From Mycolicibacterium sp. S2-37 (GTDB lineage Bacteria; Actinomycetota; Actinomycetes; Mycobacteriales; Mycobacteriaceae), in assembly GCF_017352375.1 (NCBI RefSeq), contig NZ_JAFEVR010000012.1, positions 186,001 to 250,000 on the forward strand: a DNA stretch of 64,000 bases, read 5' to 3'. Of this stretch, positions 8,279 to 17,598 are shown piece after piece. The translations under genes and the position numbers were made by a program. Numbering within the stretch: the stretch's first letter is position 1; each line of letters starts with the position of its first letter. The notes below the pieces were generated by a model. It searched no databases. It had not been told where the DNA came from and worked only from the letters and a program-made list of their open reading frames with translations.

Positions 8279-9391
8279 ATGCTGCGGGCGGCACTGCGGT
8301 TCGGCTTCGGTACGGCATCGCTGTTCGCCGGGGGTTGGGTGCTGCGCGCGCTGCAGGGCACCCCGGCGTCACTCGGCGCGACGCCCGCCGACATCGCGGC
8401 GGTGGCCAACCGGTCGCCGCAGTTCCGCGACGGCGCGTTCGTCAACCTGGAGCCCGCCGCGACGATGAGCCTCGACGCCGAGGCACGTCGCCTGCTGCTA
8501 CGCGAACTGGTCACCGTGGGCAACGGTCGGCCGGGCGCGCCGATCCCGGTCGTGGAACCGGCGCGGATCGACGGCGACGCCGCAGGTCTGGCCGCGTACT
8601 GGCACGGCCACTCCTCGGTCCTGGTCGAGGTAGACGGATACCGGGTGCTGACCGATCCGATCTGGAGCAGGCGGTGTTCACCGTCGCGCAACGTCGGCCC
8701 GGAGCGGATGCACGAACCACCGGTGGCGCTGGAACGACTGCCTGCGGTCGACGCGATCGTCATCAGCCACGACCATTACGACCACCTCGACATGGACACG
8801 ATCCTGGGGCTGGCCCGCACCCAGCGCGCACCCTTCGTCGTCCCACTGGGGGTGGGCGCGCACCTGCGGGTGTGGGGTATCGCCGAACACCGCATCGTGG
8901 AACTGGACTGGAACGAGAGCCACCGGCTCGGTGATCTCACCCTCGTCTGCACTCCGGCCCGGCACTTCTCCGGTCGCCTGTTCACCCGTAACACCACGCT
9001 GTGGTCGTCGTGGGCGATCAAGGGGCCGAAGAACCGCGTCTTCTTCGGCGGCGACACCGGATACACCAGGAGCTTCGCCGACACCGCCGATGCGCACGGA
9101 CCGTTCGACCTGACGCTCATGCCCATCGGCGCCTACCACCCCGCCTGGCCGGACATCCACATGAATCCGGAGGAGGCGGTGCGCGCCCACCGCGACGTCA
9201 CCGACGCCGGCGCCGGCATGCTGGTGCCGATCCACTGGGGCACGTTCCGGCTGGCTCCGCATCCCTGGGCCGAGCCGGTCGAGCGGTTGCTGACGGCGGC
9301 TGAGGCGCAGGGCGTTCAGGTCGCGATCCCCAGACCCGGTCAGCGGATCGAACGAGACGCGTCGATGATCGACCCGTGGTGGCAACTCTGA
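8279..9391 (+). CDS. Metallo-beta-lactamase-fold hydrolase (Rv0906 type)
   Basis: 370-aa predicted metal-dependent hydrolase. The metal motif HDHYDHLD lies near residue 164, with further ligands in ARHFSGR and FGGDTGY, and a late histidine in VPIHWGTF. The overall pattern resembles NAPE-PLD/UlaG-type MBL proteins, which often act on phosphodiesters or lipids. The first about 25 residues (ALRFGFGTASLFAGGWVL) form a hydrophobic N-terminal segment suggesting membrane anchoring or export. The ATG is 1 nt after the echA6 stop. The position between echA6 and a beta-lactamase-like lipoprotein equals Rv0906. Substrate unknown. Confidence 0.8.
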   Translation: MLRAALRFGFGTASLFAGGWVLRALQGTPASLGATPADIAAVANRSPQFRDGAFVNLEPAATMSLDAEARRLLLRELVTVGNGRPGAPIPVVEPARIDGDAAGLAAYWHGHSSVLVEVDGYRVLTDPIWSRRCSPSRNVGPERMHEPPVALERLPAVDAIVISHDHYDHLDMDTILGLARTQRAPFVVPLGVGAHLRVWGIAEHRIVELDWNESHRLGDLTLVCTPARHFSGRLFTRNTTLWSSWAIKGPKNRVFFGGDTGYTRSFADTADAHGPFDLTLMPIGAYHPAWPDIHMNPEEAVRAHRDVTDAGAGMLVPIHWGTFRLAPHPWAEPVERLLTAAEAQGVQVAIPRPGQRIERDASMIDPWWQL

Positions 9392-9408
9392 CGCGCTAGC
9401 GTGCAGCT

Positions 9409-11004
9409 GTGATACACCGACTCCTGCCGCTCGCGGCGCTCACCGCAGTGCTGACCCTCGTCGCGGCGTGCGGCTCACGACCGGCCGGAGAGCCGCAGTC
9501 GGCGCAGCCCTCGCAGGCGGCACCCGCGTCGTCGGAGGTGCCGCCGCCGCTCGTGCCCGCCATGCCGCTGCCCGAGGACGCGGTGAACAAGGCCGTGTCG
9601 CAGCTGGACCGCCTCGCCGGGGACCTGATGACGCAGTCCGGCATCCCCGGAATGGCGGTCGCCGTGGTACACGGAGGAAAGGTGGTGTACGCGAAGGGTT
9701 TCGGCGTCAAGGATGTGCGCACCGGCGACAAGGTGGACCCGGATACGGTGTTCCAGCTCGCATCGCTTTCCAAACCGCTGGGCGCCACGGTCGTCGCACA
9801 ACAGGTGAGCGACGGTGCGATCGGCTGGGACACCCCGGTGGTGTCGAAGCTGCCGTGGTTCGCGCTCTCGGATCCGGCGGTCACCCAGATGGTCACCGTC
9901 GGCGATCTCTACTCGCACCGCTCCGGGCTGCCCGACCACGCCGGGGACCGGCTCGAAGACCTCGGCTACGACCGCCGTGCCATCCTCGAACGTCTGCGGC
10001 AACTGCCGCTCGCTCCGTTCCGGGATTCCTACGCCTACACCAACTTCGGACTCACCGCCGCCGCGGAGGCCGTCGCCACCGGCGCGGGTAGACCGTGGGA
10101 GACGCTCAGCGAGGAGGTCCTGTACCGGCCGCTGGGCATGACGTCGACCAGTTCGCGATTCGCCGACTACCAGGCCAGGCCCGACCGCGCCGTCGGGCAC
10201 ATCCACGTCGACGGTCGCTACGAACCGCTCTACGTCCGCAACGCCGATGCGGAGGGGCCCGCCGGCGGGGTGAGTTCGTCGGCCAACGACATGACCAAGT
10301 GGCTCACCATGATGCTCGCCGACGGCAAGGCCGGCGACCGGCAGATCATCGACCCCGAGGCGTTGTTGCCCGCGGTGACGCCGCAGAGCGTCTCCAGCCG
10401 GGGAACCGAGCCCGCCATGCGCAGCGGCTTCTACGGCTTCGGGTTCAACGTCGGCACCACATCGGCGGCGCGACAGTCGCTGAGCCATTCCGGCGCCTTC
10501 GAACTCGGTGCGGGCACCAACTTCGTCATCATCCCGTCGGCCGACGTCGCGATCGTCGCACTGACCAATGCGACGCCGTCCGGTGTGCCCGAGACTCTGA
10601 CCGCGCAGTTCGCCGATCTCGTGCAGTTCGGTGAAATCCGGGAGGACTGGTGGACCCTGTACAAGGCGCCGTTCATGCAGATGGAAGAACCGGTCGGAGA
10701 GCTCGTCGGCACGCCGCGGCCGGTGAACCCGGCGCCGTCCCCGCCGCCGGCGAGCCTGGCCGGCGTCTACAACAACGACTTCTGGGGCCCGGCCACCGTC
10801 AGCGAGGCGGGCGGCACCCTCGGACTCCAGGTCGGACCGCGCGGCGACACCTGGCCGCTGAAGCACTGGGACGGAAACGTGTTCACGTTCGAATTCGTCT
10901 CGGAGAACTCCCCGCCCGGGTCGGTGTCGAAGGCCACCTTCGACGGCGACCGTCTGACACTGGAGTACTTCGACGACGAACACAACGGAGTCTTCGTCAA
11001 ATGA
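9409..11004 (+). CDS. Beta-lactamase-related serine hydrolase lipoprotein (Rv0907 type)
   Basis: 531-aa exported serine hydrolase of the class C beta-lactamase/penicillin-binding-protein-like family. The N-terminus has a lipoprotein signal with lipobox LVAAC (Cys about residue 23), so it is probably anchored outside the membrane. Active-site elements seen are the SxxK motif SLSK near residue 120 and a YTN triad near 210, followed by a C-terminal beta-rich domain. Start codon is GTG. The stop overlaps the ctpE ATG by 4 nt. It corresponds in position to Rv0907, whose substrate is not established; a cell-envelope peptidase or esterase role is plausible. Confidence 0.82.
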   Translation: MIHRLLPLAALTAVLTLVAACGSRPAGEPQSAQPSQAAPASSEVPPPLVPAMPLPEDAVNKAVSQLDRLAGDLMTQSGIPGMAVAVVHGGKVVYAKGFGVKDVRTGDKVDPDTVFQLASLSKPLGATVVAQQVSDGAIGWDTPVVSKLPWFALSDPAVTQMVTVGDLYSHRSGLPDHAGDRLEDLGYDRRAILERLRQLPLAPFRDSYAYTNFGLTAAAEAVATGAGRPWETLSEEVLYRPLGMTSTSSRFADYQARPDRAVGHIHVDGRYEPLYVRNADAEGPAGGVSSSANDMTKWLTMMLADGKAGDRQIIDPEALLPAVTPQSVSSRGTEPAMRSGFYGFGFNVGTTSAARQSLSHSGAFELGAGTNFVIIPSADVAIVALTNATPSGVPETLTAQFADLVQFGEIREDWWTLYKAPFMQMEEPVGELVGTPRPVNPAPSPPPASLAGVYNNDFWGPATVSEAGGTLGLQVGPRGDTWPLKHWDGNVFTFEFVSENSPPGSVSKATFDGDRLTLEYFDDEHNGVFVK

Positions 11005-13394
11005 GCCTGGCGGTGACAACCGGGCTCTCGGATGCCGAGGTCGCCGAGCGGGTCGCCGCCGGTCACTCCAACGACGTACCGACCCGTGCCGCCCGCAGTG
11101 CGCGGGACATCGTCCGCGCCAACGTCTTCACGAGGATCAACGCCATCCTCGGGGTGCTGTTCGTCATCGTGCTGTCGACCGGCTCGGTCATCAACGGCGC
11201 GTTCGGCCTGCTGATCATCGCCAACAGCGCGATCGGCATCATCCAGGAGTTGCGGGCCAAGAAGACCCTCGACAAGCTGGCCATCGTCGGCCAGGCAAAA
11301 CCATTGGTGCGCAGGAGGACCGACGCCGGATCGTCGGCACGGCCGCTGCCGCCCAGCCAGGTGGTACTCGACGACATCATCGAGCTCGGACCGGGCGATC
11401 AGATCGTGGTCGACGGCGAGATCGTCGAGCACGCCAACCTCGAGGTCGACGAATCGCTGCTGACCGGCGAGGCGGATCCGATCGCGAAGGACACCGGTGA
11501 TCCGGTGATGTCGGGCAGCTTCGTCGTCGCCGGGTCGGGGGCCTATCGCGCCACCAAGGTGGGGCGCGAAGCGTACGCTGCAAAACTCGCCGAGGAGGCG
11601 AGCAAGTTCACCCTGGTGAAATCCGAACTGCGCAACGGCATCGACCGGATCCTCCGGTTCATCACCTACCTGCTGGTGCCTGCGGGTCTGCTCACCATCT
11701 ACACCCAGCTGTTCACCACCGATGCGGGCTGGCGGCGGGCGGTGCTGGCGATGGTCGGCGCCCTGGTCCCCATGGTCCCCGAGGGTCTGGTGTTGATGAC
11801 GTCGATCGCGTTCGCGGTCGGTGTGGTGCGACTGGGCCGCCGGCAGTGCCTGGTGAACGAACTGCCCGCGATCGAGGGTTTGGCCCGGGTGGACGTGGTG
11901 TGCGCCGACAAGACCGGCACGCTCACCGAGAACGGGATGCGGCTGGCGGACGTGCGAACCGTCACCGAGGCCGACGTCCGCGATGTGCTGGCGGCCATGG
12001 CGGCCGACGACAGCAGGCCCAACGCCAGCATGCTCGCCATCGCGGAGGCCTATCCTGACCCACCGGGCTGGAGTGCGACCGCGACCGCACCGTTCAAGTC
12101 GGCCACCAAGTGGAGCGGAGTCTCGTTCGGCGACAACGGCAACTGGGTGATCGGCGCACCGGACGTGTTGCTGGACCCCGCATCGCCGGTCGCCGAACAG
12201 GCCGAACAGATCGGCGCGCAGGGTCTGCGGGTGCTGTTGCTGGGATCGTCGGACCTGCCGGTCGACCACCGCGACGCGCCGGGCACGGTGACCCCGGTGG
12301 CGCTGGTGGTGCTCGAACAGCGAGTGCGCCCCGACGCCCGCGACACCCTGGACTACTTCGCCTCACAGCAGGTGTCGATCAAGGTGATCTCCGGCGACAA
12401 CGCCGTGTCGGTCAGCGCGGTGGCGGGCTCGCTGGGATTGCACGGCGAATGTATGGACGCCAGGAATCTGCCGCACGCCGTCGGCGAACTCGCCGAGTCG
12501 CTGGAATCCCACACCACGTTCGGCCGGGTCCGGCCGGACCAGAAGCGGGCGATGGTGCATGCGCTGCAGTCGCGCGGACACACCGTGGCGATGACCGGCG
12601 ACGGCGTCAACGACGTTCTGGCGCTCAAGGACGCCGACATCGGCGTGGCGATGGGCGCAGGTAGCCCCGCGTCGCGGGCCGTCGCCCAGATCGTGTTGCT
12701 GGACAACAGGTTCGCGACGCTGCCCTACGTCGTGGCCGAGGGCCGTCGGGTGATCGGCAACATCGAACGGGTGTCGAACCTGTTCCTCACCAAGACCGTG
12801 TACTCGGTGCTGCTCGCGGTGCTCGTCGGGCTGGCCGGCCTTGGATCGGAACTGTTCGGCACCGACCCGCTGCTGTTTCCGTTCCAGCCGATCCACGTCA
12901 CCATCGCCGCCTGGTTCACCATCGGCATCCCGGCGTTCATCCTGTCGCTGGCACCGAACCGCGAACGCGCGCGGCCCGGGTTCGTCCGCCGGGTGATGAC
13001 CGCGGCGCTGCCGTCGGGAGTGGTGGTGGGCGCCGCGACGTTCGTGTCGTATCTGGTGGCCTATCAGGGCCGGGCGGCCACCGAGACCGAGCAGGTGCAG
13101 GCATCCACGGCGGCGCTGATCACGCTGCTGGTGAGCGCGGTATGGGTGCTGGCGGTGGTGGCGAGGCCCTACGAATGGTGGCGGGTCGCCCTGGTGGCCG
13201 GTTCGGCGCTGGCCTACCTGGTGATCTTCTCCATCCCCGCGGCGCAGCGACTGTTCATCCTCGACCCCACGAACGTGACGGTGACGTCGATCGCCCTGGG
13301 GATCGGTGTGCTCGGTGCCGTGCTGATCGAGGCACTGTGGTGGTTGCAGGGCCGGGTGCTCGGCGAACGGCGACGGCTCTGGCGCGACCGGTAG
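11001..13394 (+). CDS. ctpE: P-type cation-transporting ATPase CtpE
   Basis: 797-aa P-type ATPase, the same length as M. tuberculosis CtpE (Rv0908), which is implicated in calcium uptake. The phosphorylation motif DKTGTLTE has its aspartate at residue 303. The actuator motif LLTGEADP lies near 155 and the hinge motif TGDGVND near 533. About ten transmembrane segments are visible: two near residues 40-85, two around 215-275, and six after residue 590. There is no N-terminal heavy-metal CxxC domain, which fits a Ca/cation-type pump. The ATG overlaps the stop of the lipoprotein gene, so the two are coupled. Confidence 0.9.
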   Translation: MSLAVTTGLSDAEVAERVAAGHSNDVPTRAARSARDIVRANVFTRINAILGVLFVIVLSTGSVINGAFGLLIIANSAIGIIQELRAKKTLDKLAIVGQAKPLVRRRTDAGSSARPLPPSQVVLDDIIELGPGDQIVVDGEIVEHANLEVDESLLTGEADPIAKDTGDPVMSGSFVVAGSGAYRATKVGREAYAAKLAEEASKFTLVKSELRNGIDRILRFITYLLVPAGLLTIYTQLFTTDAGWRRAVLAMVGALVPMVPEGLVLMTSIAFAVGVVRLGRRQCLVNELPAIEGLARVDVVCADKTGTLTENGMRLADVRTVTEADVRDVLAAMAADDSRPNASMLAIAEAYPDPPGWSATATAPFKSATKWSGVSFGDNGNWVIGAPDVLLDPASPVAEQAEQIGAQGLRVLLLGSSDLPVDHRDAPGTVTPVALVVLEQRVRPDARDTLDYFASQQVSIKVISGDNAVSVSAVAGSLGLHGECMDARNLPHAVGELAESLESHTTFGRVRPDQKRAMVHALQSRGHTVAMTGDGVNDVLALKDADIGVAMGAGSPASRAVAQIVLLDNRFATLPYVVAEGRRVIGNIERVSNLFLTKTVYSVLLAVLVGLAGLGSELFGTDPLLFPFQPIHVTIAAWFTIGIPAFILSLAPNRERARPGFVRRVMTAALPSGVVVGAATFVSYLVAYQGRAATETEQVQASTAALITLLVSAVWVLAVVARPYEWWRVALVAGSALAYLVIFSIPAAQRLFILDPTNVTVTSIALGIGVLGAVLIEALWWLQGRVLGERRRLWRDR

Positions 13395-13403
13395 GCTTGT
13401 GTC

Positions 13404-13616
13404 ATGGCAATTTTCGACAAAGTGAAGAACTGGGTGTCGAAGAACCCCGACAAGGCCGGTCAGGCGATCGAAAAGGCCGGCAATCTGTTCGACCAGAAGA
13501 CCAAGGGCAAGTACGCCGACAAGGTGAACAAGGCGCAGGGCGCCGCGCGCACGTACGTCAACAAGAACAATCCGCAGGGTCCCATCAACCCGCAGAATCC
13601 GCCCCTGCGCCCCTGA
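13404..13616 (+). CDS. MT0933-like antitoxin (Rv0909 type)
   Basis: 70-aa very basic, Lys/Asn-rich protein: VKNWVSKNPDKAGQAIEKAGNLFDQKTKGKYADKV. This matches the small mycobacterial family annotated as MT0933-like antitoxin, with Rv0909 as the M. tuberculosis member. The C-terminal 20 residues are Pro/Asn-rich and likely disordered. The start lies 9 nt after ctpE, and the stop is 3 nt before its partner, so the pair is co-expressed. Antitoxin function is family annotation; nothing in the sequence proves it. Confidence 0.72.
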   Translation: MAIFDKVKNWVSKNPDKAGQAIEKAGNLFDQKTKGKYADKVNKAQGAARTYVNKNNPQGPINPQNPPLRP

Positions 13617-13619
13617 CGC

Positions 13620-14069
13620 ATGGCCAAGCTGTCGGTTTCCGTCGACGTGCCGCTGCCGCCGGACAAGGCGTGGGAGTGCGCGTCGGATCTCTCGCGCTAC
13701 AAGGAATGGCTGAGCATCCACCGCGTGTGGCGATCAAAGCTGCCCGAGACGCTGGAGAAGGGCACTCGGATCGATTCGATCGTCGAGGTCAAGGGCATGC
13801 CGAACCGCGTGCAGTGGACGATCGTGAACTACAAGCCCCCGCAGACCATGACCCTCAACGGCGACGGCAAGGGCGGCGTCAAGGTCAAGCTGATCGGCAA
13901 GGTCCGACCCGCCGAGAGCGGTGATCAGGCCGGTTCGACGGTCACCTTCGACGTACACCTCGGGGGACCGGCCCTGTTCGGGCCGATCGGCATGGTGGTC
14001 GCCTCGGCGCTGCGCAGCGACATCCGCGAATCGCTGGAGCGGTTCAAAGCCGTCTTCGCCCCTGCCTGA
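13620..14069 (+). CDS. SRPBCC-fold protein, annotated toxin partner (Rv0910 type)
   Basis: 149-aa START/SRPBCC ligand-binding-fold protein, with the N-terminal strand MAKLSVSVDVPLPPDKAWECASDLSRY and a C-terminal long helix SDIRESLERFKAVF typical of the fold. The M. tuberculosis homologue Rv0910 has been listed as the toxin of a toxin-antitoxin pair with Rv0909. An SRPBCC toxin is unusual, and a lipid or polyketide-binding role is equally compatible with the sequence. It follows the antitoxin gene after 3 nt and ends the plus-strand block at a bidirectional terminator. Confidence 0.72.
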   Translation: MAKLSVSVDVPLPPDKAWECASDLSRYKEWLSIHRVWRSKLPETLEKGTRIDSIVEVKGMPNRVQWTIVNYKPPQTMTLNGDGKGGVKVKLIGKVRPAESGDQAGSTVTFDVHLGGPALFGPIGMVVASALRSDIRESLERFKAVFAPA

Positions 14070-14071
14070 CC

Positions 14072-14101
14072 TTCTCGCCCAAACGAACAAACGGGCGAGA
14101 A
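14072..14101. terminator. Bidirectional intrinsic terminator
   Basis: Inverted repeat TTCTCGCCC / GGGCGAGAA (9-bp perfect stem) with a 12-nt A/C-rich loop, between the convergent ends of the SRPBCC gene and the diguanylate cyclase gene. There is no strong T-tract, as is usual for mycobacterial terminators. Confidence 0.6.
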
Positions 14102-14149
14102 AGTGCGGGTGTCGTCGGGCGATACGTCGAATTCGGCGTCAACCGCACG

Positions 14150-15238
14150 TCAGCGGTGCGCCGAGCCGAAGTGGTGGCAGCGGTTCCCGCCGGCCCGCTT
14201 CGCGTGGTACATCGCAGCGTCGGCCGCGCTGATCAGGCGGTCGATGACCGACGCGTCTGGAGTGGCCGCCGCATGCTTCAACGGCATCGTCGCCGTGCCG
14301 ACGCTGGCGGTCACCTCTGCCGGTAGCCCGGCGATCTCCGCGCAGACCCGCTCGGCCAGCGGCCCCGGGTCCTCGGAGCGGCGCACGGCGGCGAGCACGA
14401 ACTCCTCGCCGCCGCTACGACCGATCACCGCCTCCTCATCGTGGGCGGCCTTCCGCATGGCCTCCGCCACGGCGATCAGCGCCTCGTCCCCGGCCTGATG
14501 GCCGTAGGTGTCGTTGACCCGCTTGAACTTGTCCAGGTCCACCAACACGATCAGCAGGTGGCAGTCGGCCTCGGCCTGCTGCGCGGTGAGCAGTTTCGTG
14601 CTGTGGAGGAAGAACGCGCGCCGGTTGAGCAGGCCGGTGAGCGGATCCTCCTCGGCCCGCACCAGATCCTTGCGCAGCGCCCGGACGAGCACGTAGATCG
14701 CGACCGGCATGGCGATGTTGATCTGCAACACGATGAACAGGTCGACGATGGCCATCGCCGGGTGGCCGGTCATGGCGATCCGGGTCGCTGCGGTGACGGC
14801 GACCGCGGTGGTGACCGCGAAGTTGTACACCACCAGGGCCGTCGAGTGGAAGAACGCGATGTAGGCGGCCATCGTCGCGAACGACACGCTGCCGACCAGG
14901 GAGCCGTACGGATTGGGGTAGGCCAGACAGGACAGGGCGATCGCGGCATTGGACACGAGCGCGAAGGCGATGGACTGGCCATGGGTCGGCCAGCGCCAGG
15001 ACCACAGCGCGACGCCGAAGATCCCGGCTGCGATGGAGGTCCACGTCAAGACGGCCTGGACGTCGGTCACGGGCCCGTCGAACCGAAGCAGGATGAACAG
15101 GCAGATCGCCAGCGATCCGGCGATGCCGGCCATCATCAGCCGGACCGCGGTGGTCATGCCCCGCGACGCCAGGTAGTCGCTGATCCACTCGTAGTGGGGG
15201 GCCGCGGACCGCTTGACACTAAACCACGACGCCGCCAT
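14150..15238 (-). CDS. Membrane-bound diguanylate cyclase (GGDEF)
   Basis: 362-aa protein predicted to make cyclic-di-GMP. The N-terminal about 185 residues carry six hydrophobic membrane segments, and the rest is a GGDEF domain starting at AEEDPLTGLLNRRAFF. The signature is GGEEF (about residue 272), a catalytically competent variant, preceded by LVDLDKFKRVNDTYGHQAGDE. No EAL domain and no obvious sensor fold apart from the membrane part. The ATG at 15238 gives MAASWFSVKRS with a GGGAG-type site upstream; an ATG at 15253 is possible. It stands alone between convergent and same-strand neighbours. Confidence 0.85.
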   Translation of the reverse strand: MAASWFSVKRSAAPHYEWISDYLASRGMTTAVRLMMAGIAGSLAICLFILLRFDGPVTDVQAVLTWTSIAAGIFGVALWSWRWPTHGQSIAFALVSNAAIALSCLAYPNPYGSLVGSVSFATMAAYIAFFHSTALVVYNFAVTTAVAVTAATRIAMTGHPAMAIVDLFIVLQINIAMPVAIYVLVRALRKDLVRAEEDPLTGLLNRRAFFLHSTKLLTAQQAEADCHLLIVLVDLDKFKRVNDTYGHQAGDEALIAVAEAMRKAAHDEEAVIGRSGGEEFVLAAVRRSEDPGPLAERVCAEIAGLPAEVTASVGTATMPLKHAAATPDASVIDRLISAADAAMYHAKRAGGNRCHHFGSAHR

Positions 15239-15377
15239 CTCCGCCGCTCCCATATCGCAGCCGGCCGGGCCGTCCGATTCGGAGCACCCGGCAAACACTT
15301 TCAGGGTACTACGCGGTACCACTTCCCCGGAGCGTGGCCCGGCTCGGTGCCCGGTGGGATCGGCGAGTCCAGCTCCG

Positions 15378-16043
15378 TCATGGGTGTCCTCCGGTCACGG
15401 CCTCGGCGATCGCCGTATCGCCCGAGACCACCTCGAAGGTCTGTCCCGCGGTCTGCGGGGCGTCGAGGACCGCGACCAGGACCGCCGCGACGTCGGCGCG
15501 CGGAATGCTGTCCCGGCCGGTCTTCTCGGCGATCCGCACCCGTCCGGTTCCCGGGTCGTCGGTCAGCAGACCGGGCCGCACGATGGTCCAGTCCAGCGCG
15601 TCCCGGCGCCGGATGTCGTCGTCGGCCGCCCCTTTGGCCCGGAGATAGGTCACCATGACCGGGTCGTCGGCGGCGTCGTCCGGTGCGTCCGCGTCGGCGC
15701 CCATCGCGGAGACCATCACGTATCGCCGCACCCCGGCCGCCTCGGCCGCATCCGCGAGCAGGATGGCGCCGTCACGGTCGAGCGTCTTCTTGCGCTCCGC
15801 GCCGCTCCCGGCGCCCGCGCCGGCGGCGAACACCACCGCGTCGCTGCCCGCGAGGTGACCCGCCAGTTCGTCCGCCGACGACTTCTCCAGGTCGACGACG
15901 ATCGCCTCGGCGCCCGCTTCCGAGAGGTCCGCGGTGTGGTCCGGGTTGCGGATCAAACCCGCGACCGAGTCACCCCGCTGCGACAGGAGCCGCTCCAGCA
16001 GGAGTGCGATCTTTCCGTGTCCACCGGCAATCACCACGCGCAT
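15378..16043 (-). CDS. NAD(P)H-binding atypical SDR
   Basis: 221-aa atypical short-chain dehydrogenase/NmrA-like protein. The nucleotide-binding motif GGHGKIA starts at residue 6, later motifs are VFAAGAGAGSG and VMVSAMGAD, and a typical WTIVRPGLLTDDPGTG segment follows. This family includes NADPH-binding redox sensors and reductases; catalysis cannot be assumed because no clear YxxxK pair is visible. The ATG at 16043 (MRVVIAGG) is preferred to one at 16055. It lies downstream of the left-arm catabolic operon on the same strand, 36 nt after the fadD stop, and may be its last member. Confidence 0.75.
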   Translation of the reverse strand: MRVVIAGGHGKIALLLERLLSQRGDSVAGLIRNPDHTADLSEAGAEAIVVDLEKSSADELAGHLAGSDAVVFAAGAGAGSGAERKKTLDRDGAILLADAAEAAGVRRYVMVSAMGADADAPDDAADDPVMVTYLRAKGAADDDIRRRDALDWTIVRPGLLTDDPGTGRVRIAEKTGRDSIPRADVAAVLVAVLDAPQTAGQTFEVVSGDTAIAEAVTGGHP

Positions 16044-16079
16044 GGCGGGCAGCATTCCCGACCGGCGGAGACCGAAACA

Positions 16080-17570
16080 TCAGCTGGGCCACCTGAGCCG
16101 TTCGCGCAGTTCCCGCTTGAGCACCTTGCCGTAGCTGTTCTTCGGGAGCTCGTCGACGAACTCGTAGCGTTTGGGCCGCTTGAAGCGCGCGATGCGTTCC
16201 AGGAGGTGCGCATCCAATTTCTCCGGGGAGACCTCGCCGACGATGAACGCGACGACGATCTCACCCCATTCCTCATCAGGTGCGCCCACGACGCCGGCCT
16301 CGAGGACCTGCGGGTGCTCGAGCAGGATCTCCTCGACCTCGCGCGGATAGATGTTGCTGCCGCCGCTGATCACCACGTCTTTCGACCGGTCACGCAACGT
16401 CAGGTACCCGTCGGCGTGGAACGAGCCCATGTCCCCGGTGCGCAGCCAGCCGTCCTGCAACGTCGCCGCGGTGGCTTCCGAATTGCGCCAGTATCCGCTC
16501 ATCACCACGTCACCGCGGCAGACGATTTCCCCGATCTCGCCGACCGGCGCCGGCCGGCCGTCGGACCCGAGCACCGCGACGTCGACGCCGGAGCGGGCGT
16601 AGCCGACGGAGCCGAGAACCTGGTCCGGGGCAGGGACGCCGGCGCGGAAGTGGTCGGCGCGTCGCAGACCGGTGATCGTCATCGGTGCCTCGCCCTGACC
16701 GTACAGCTGGACGAACACCGATCCGTATGCGGCCATCGCCCTCTTGAGGCTGTCGACGTACATCGGGCCACCGCCGTAGACGATCGTCCGCAGATTGCGC
16801 GGCCGCTCGCGGCCGGTCTGCAACAGGCGCGCCACCATGGTGGGTGCGAGGAACGCGCTGCAGCCCGGGTGACTCTCGCAGAGGTCGAGGAACTCGTCGG
16901 GTTCGAAGCCGCTCGATGCCGGCACCACCTGGCGGGCACCGCGCAGCACGTAGGGCGGCACGTACAACCCCGAACCGTGCGACATCGGCGCGCCGTGCAC
17001 CAGGCTGCAGTTCTCGTCCGGCGAGTCGAAATCGGCCAGATGCGACACCGTCATCGCCATCAGGTTGCGGTGCGACAGCATCGCGCCCTTCGACCGTCCC
17101 GTGGTACCGCTGGTGTAGAACAGCCAGGCCAGGGTGGCCGGGTCGGTCGCACGAGGCGGCTCCGACGCCGTTGCCGTGCAGCGCCTTTCGTACTCGTCCC
17201 CACCGATCGTCTCCATCGGGGCGGCGCTCGCCGAGGTCAGCCCGGCCGCGATCTTCGGCGAGGCGAAGATCAGGGACACCTCGGCGTCGGTGAGGATCTG
17301 TGCCATCTCGAGCGGGTGCAGCTTGTAGTTGAGCGGCACGAACACGCACTCGGCGGCCCAGATCGCGAACATCAGCTCGACGATCTCCGGGCGGTTTTCG
17401 CTGGCAACCGCGATGCGGGCGCCGCGGCCCGCACCCACCAGCGACCCGGCCAGCCGCAGCGACCGTTCACGCAGCGACGTCCAGGTGTGCACCTGCTCCT
17501 CGCCCCGATACACCGCACCGCGGTCACCGAAGCGCGCCGCAGCCTGATCGAGCAGGCCGAACAGGTTCAT
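16080..17570 (-). CDS. Acyl-CoA synthetase (FadD family)
   Basis: 496-aa adenylate-forming ligase. Motifs in order: FYTSGTTGRSKGA near residue 150, the A5 motif YGQGEAPM, the hinge LRTGDMGSFHADGY, RSKDVVISGGSNIYP, and the lysine motif KNSYGKVLKREL at the C-terminus. The ATG at 17570 (MNLFGLLDQAAARFGD) is the conventional start; the frame is open further upstream only through the intergenic gap. It is the fifth gene of the left arm of the divergent regulon, 28 nt after the SDR stop. With the ligase at 18374 it gives the regulon two CoA-activating enzymes, suggesting that two different acid intermediates are activated. Confidence 0.82.
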   Translation of the reverse strand: MNLFGLLDQAAARFGDRGAVYRGEEQVHTWTSLRERSLRLAGSLVGAGRGARIAVASENRPEIVELMFAIWAAECVFVPLNYKLHPLEMAQILTDAEVSLIFASPKIAAGLTSASAAPMETIGGDEYERRCTATASEPPRATDPATLAWLFYTSGTTGRSKGAMLSHRNLMAMTVSHLADFDSPDENCSLVHGAPMSHGSGLYVPPYVLRGARQVVPASSGFEPDEFLDLCESHPGCSAFLAPTMVARLLQTGRERPRNLRTIVYGGGPMYVDSLKRAMAAYGSVFVQLYGQGEAPMTITGLRRADHFRAGVPAPDQVLGSVGYARSGVDVAVLGSDGRPAPVGEIGEIVCRGDVVMSGYWRNSEATAATLQDGWLRTGDMGSFHADGYLTLRDRSKDVVISGGSNIYPREVEEILLEHPQVLEAGVVGAPDEEWGEIVVAFIVGEVSPEKLDAHLLERIARFKRPKRYEFVDELPKNSYGKVLKRELRERLRWPS

Positions 17571-17598
17571 AGCTCGATGCTCTTCGCGCAAGCGCTCA

